Of a stretch of DNA of 64,000 bases, positions 61,656-64,000 are shown piece by piece; the stretch's first letter is position 1; each line of letters starts with the position of its first letter. The notes under the pieces were generated by a model. The model had not been told where the DNA came from. It worked only from the letters and a program-made list of their open reading frames with translations, and did no database searches. The stretch spans positions 28,944,826 through 29,008,825 of the forward strand of contig CM041115.1 in assembly GCA_023079485.1 (NCBI GenBank), given 5' to 3'. The position numbers and the translations under genes were made by a program. The stretch comes from Archilochus colubris. Taxonomy: Eukaryota; Chordata; Aves; Apodiformes; Trochilidae.

Positions 61656-64000
61656 TAAAATATACATTTTATTTATTCATACACATATTTGTATTTTTCT
61701 GTGTAATTCACATCCCTGAAGACTGTAGCTTGACTTAGGAAATTTAATGTCATTACCTACCTTGGAAAACTTCAACAGAACACTGCTACAGTAGCATACA
61801 TTTAGAAAATTCACAGTCTTCTTGTGTAATATAAACTGTGGCCAGCTGGCCAATGCAAAATGTTTTAAGTTTGCTTCTCCTTTCTGCTAATTTTGTAACC
61901 ATATTCAGTTAAATATTGGAATGAAACACTAGCTTGAAATGAACAGCAAGGAATAAAACAGAATCAGGTTTGGCATGGTTTGATAGCTTGGCTTTATCTG
62001 ATTGTGTCGTATCTGAGTGCATGAAATGAAAACAAACATAAAGAAGAACAAATATTAAAACTTCAAAAAGTGAATGAGTTTTGGAGGTTAAAATGTAAGA
62101 ACGTTTTGATATGAAATTTTTTTGACCAGAAAATCAGCCATCTATGGCTAATGGCAAGTTTAAATTGCCAGACAGCAGAATATCATGGTGGGTAAAACCA
62201 CTAACCAAGGAAAACAAATATAGGTGGTTCACTGAAAAAAATAGTATGTGAAGAGCATATGAAACTTTTTTAGCCTAAAATAAGTAGTATGACTTGATCA
62301 AGCCATGCTGAATATTGTATGGGAGTTAGTTATGCTATTATTTTGTTATGGTTTAACAAATATAATAACGTAAATACAAATTTTCCATTTCCACTCTATT
62401 TGGTTTATATTTGGTAACAAAATGCTGTATATACAGTTATCAATTACTTCAGTACAGAATTCTAAATGAGAATCCTTCTTACACTCAGCAGTATCATGAA
62501 AGATGGTGATAATGGGATGGTTTTAATTTTCTTGCCCCCTTAAAGTTTTATATGCATCATCTACCTTTCAACAAAACCACATCCTCAGAAAAAATTCACA
62601 GTGGTGAAGAACGAACAATCCCCCTTTTTCTGATGAAAAAGACAGAGAGAAGATTAAGAATAAAAAGTAATGATCCAAAATTCACATACAGCAATATTTA
62701 CTAATACAGCATCCTAAACCCAGATATACCTACACATTAGAGAGGTAAGAGAGAACGGCACTACTGCAGTAGTGCATGAAAAAAGTCTCCCAAATTAAGT
62801 CCTGGCTTTTTTTTCAGCCTTGGATTATTGCCCAAGTAGGCACCACAAAGGGTTACACCTGCAAGTTCTGAAAAATTCCTAGTTTCTAGTAAGTGAGATA
62901 GTTTGCTGATTAAATGAAAATGGATTATAATAGAAAAGTATTATGTAAATCTTGCAGTGAAGTGTCACCCTTCTAAAATACTTTTTCCTAAGGATCACTG
63001 AATTACTATAAGAACTTCTTTCCCAACAGAAAGCTGCTGAAAGGACACTTTTTCTAGTATCTGCCTTCTGATGGAGAACAATGAAATCCCTTTTTAATAC
63101 AAATCAGGAGTAACTCAGTGTCAGTGTATACTACACAATTACAGCTTCATTATACTATTTCTAAAAAAATCTTACCTATTTCAATGAAAATGTGATCTAC
63201 TTTCAAATAGTAAAACAGAATATTAATTATGTATAAGTGTATGACTACAACATAGGCTTTCCAACACATTAAAATCATGGAGACCACTCATTCATAGTAC
63301 TTTGTGGTGTAATGCTGATGAAAAATCTGAAGGAAAAATACTGGCTTTAATAAGTCTTTGCATCATTGCATATAAGTTCTTTTGATAAACTATGGCAACC
63401 ACCTTTAAAAATATCTCCATGGACATATTTATGTAGTGACTGAAGAGAAATAACTTTAAAGCCTTCTGAAAATGGAATGTAAAATGGGATTCAGTCCCTC
63501 ATTCACTCATGCTCTCACTCACTCACTCATGCACTCACTCAAGCAGTCACTTTTGTAAGCTACTATTGATATGGAAGTGGGGGCAAAATAAAGTTAGCTA
63601 CTTTTTTGTCACTGGCTCCATGAAGCTAAAGCAAACTTTGCCATTATTAATACCATTTCCAACACCTATCTGTCATACTGAATCACATCCAAAATCCTTT
63701 TGAAACTGCTTTTGACATAGAAACTGCTACTTGTCACAAGCAGTTTTTAAAACCTAACATTCATTTTATAATACCTGCCACACTGTGAAATTTAGGATCC
63801 TAATATGTTAAATATTCTGACAGCTGAAAAAATAAATGCAACTGCTCCCTCTCTTCTAAGATTTTATGTGTTTTCTTCATTGATACTCAAGTTTAGAATA
63901 CTTTAAAGCATGGTAATCCTTCCTAAAAATTGAACTTTTCCTTCCTTTGAGGCCAGAAAGTAGGTGCTCCACATATACTTCCTTAGAAGATAGTCTTATC
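61656..64000. other. Intronic AT-rich DNA to window end
   Basis: No gene or transposon is recognised. A CACT/CTCA tetranucleotide-like repeat lies at about 63500-63542. Confidence 0.5.

Noticed and set aside
63500..63542. CACT-type repeat considered as a direct-repeat array
   Set aside because: Simple tetranucleotide microsatellite; units are far too short and there are no spacers as in a CRISPR array.

Overview
The window looks like nuclear DNA from a bird. It is AT-rich and gene-poor, and it carries many CR1 LINE copies ending in the avian 3' signature ATTCTATGATTCTAT, plus solo LTRs of several endogenous-retrovirus families. CR1 is the dominant LINE of birds and other reptiles. I see no bacterial gene, CRISPR array, tRNA or rRNA.

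Only one host-gene part can be supported: a 111-bp coding exon on the + strand at 36590-36700. It encodes the start of the discoidin (F5/8 type C) domain of a contactin-associated protein and best matches CNTNAP4 (CASPR4). Its phase (2 bases, 36 codons, 1 base) and splice sites are intact. On that reading, 1-36589 belongs to the preceding intron and 36701-64000 to the following one, consistent with the very long 5' introns of this gene family.

Almost everything else recognisable is transposon-derived. From left to right: a solo LTR (3765-4275); CR1 fragments at 6.5-10 kb and 12 kb; a 527-bp polypyrimidine microsatellite block (14266-14792); a CR1 ORF1 piece (14945-15390); and a nested complex at 20.4-31.1 kb. 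That complex holds opposed CR1 copies, an LTR inserted inside a CR1, two LTRs of one family in inverted orientation, another solo LTR, and the youngest-looking CR1 with a 439-codon open reverse-transcriptase frame. Next come a plus/minus/plus CR1 composite at 33-34.6 kb, the host exon, and a solo LTR only 73 bp beyond it. A related LTR lies at 49 kb. Finally, a 5.8-kb CR1 cluster at 55.9-61.7 kb is built around a 3.8-kb minus-strand copy that keeps traces of ORF1, endonuclease, reverse transcriptase and 3' UTR.

The transposons do not form a functional unit together. Every CR1 copy shows truncation, frameshifts or deletions, and no LTR is attached to recognisable retroviral genes. The main biological interest is how layered insertions have remodelled the introns of a conserved neuronal gene, including one very close to its exon. 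I found no convincing previously undescribed biological system. Element boundaries are by eye and may be off by tens of bases, except where a target-site duplication fixes them.
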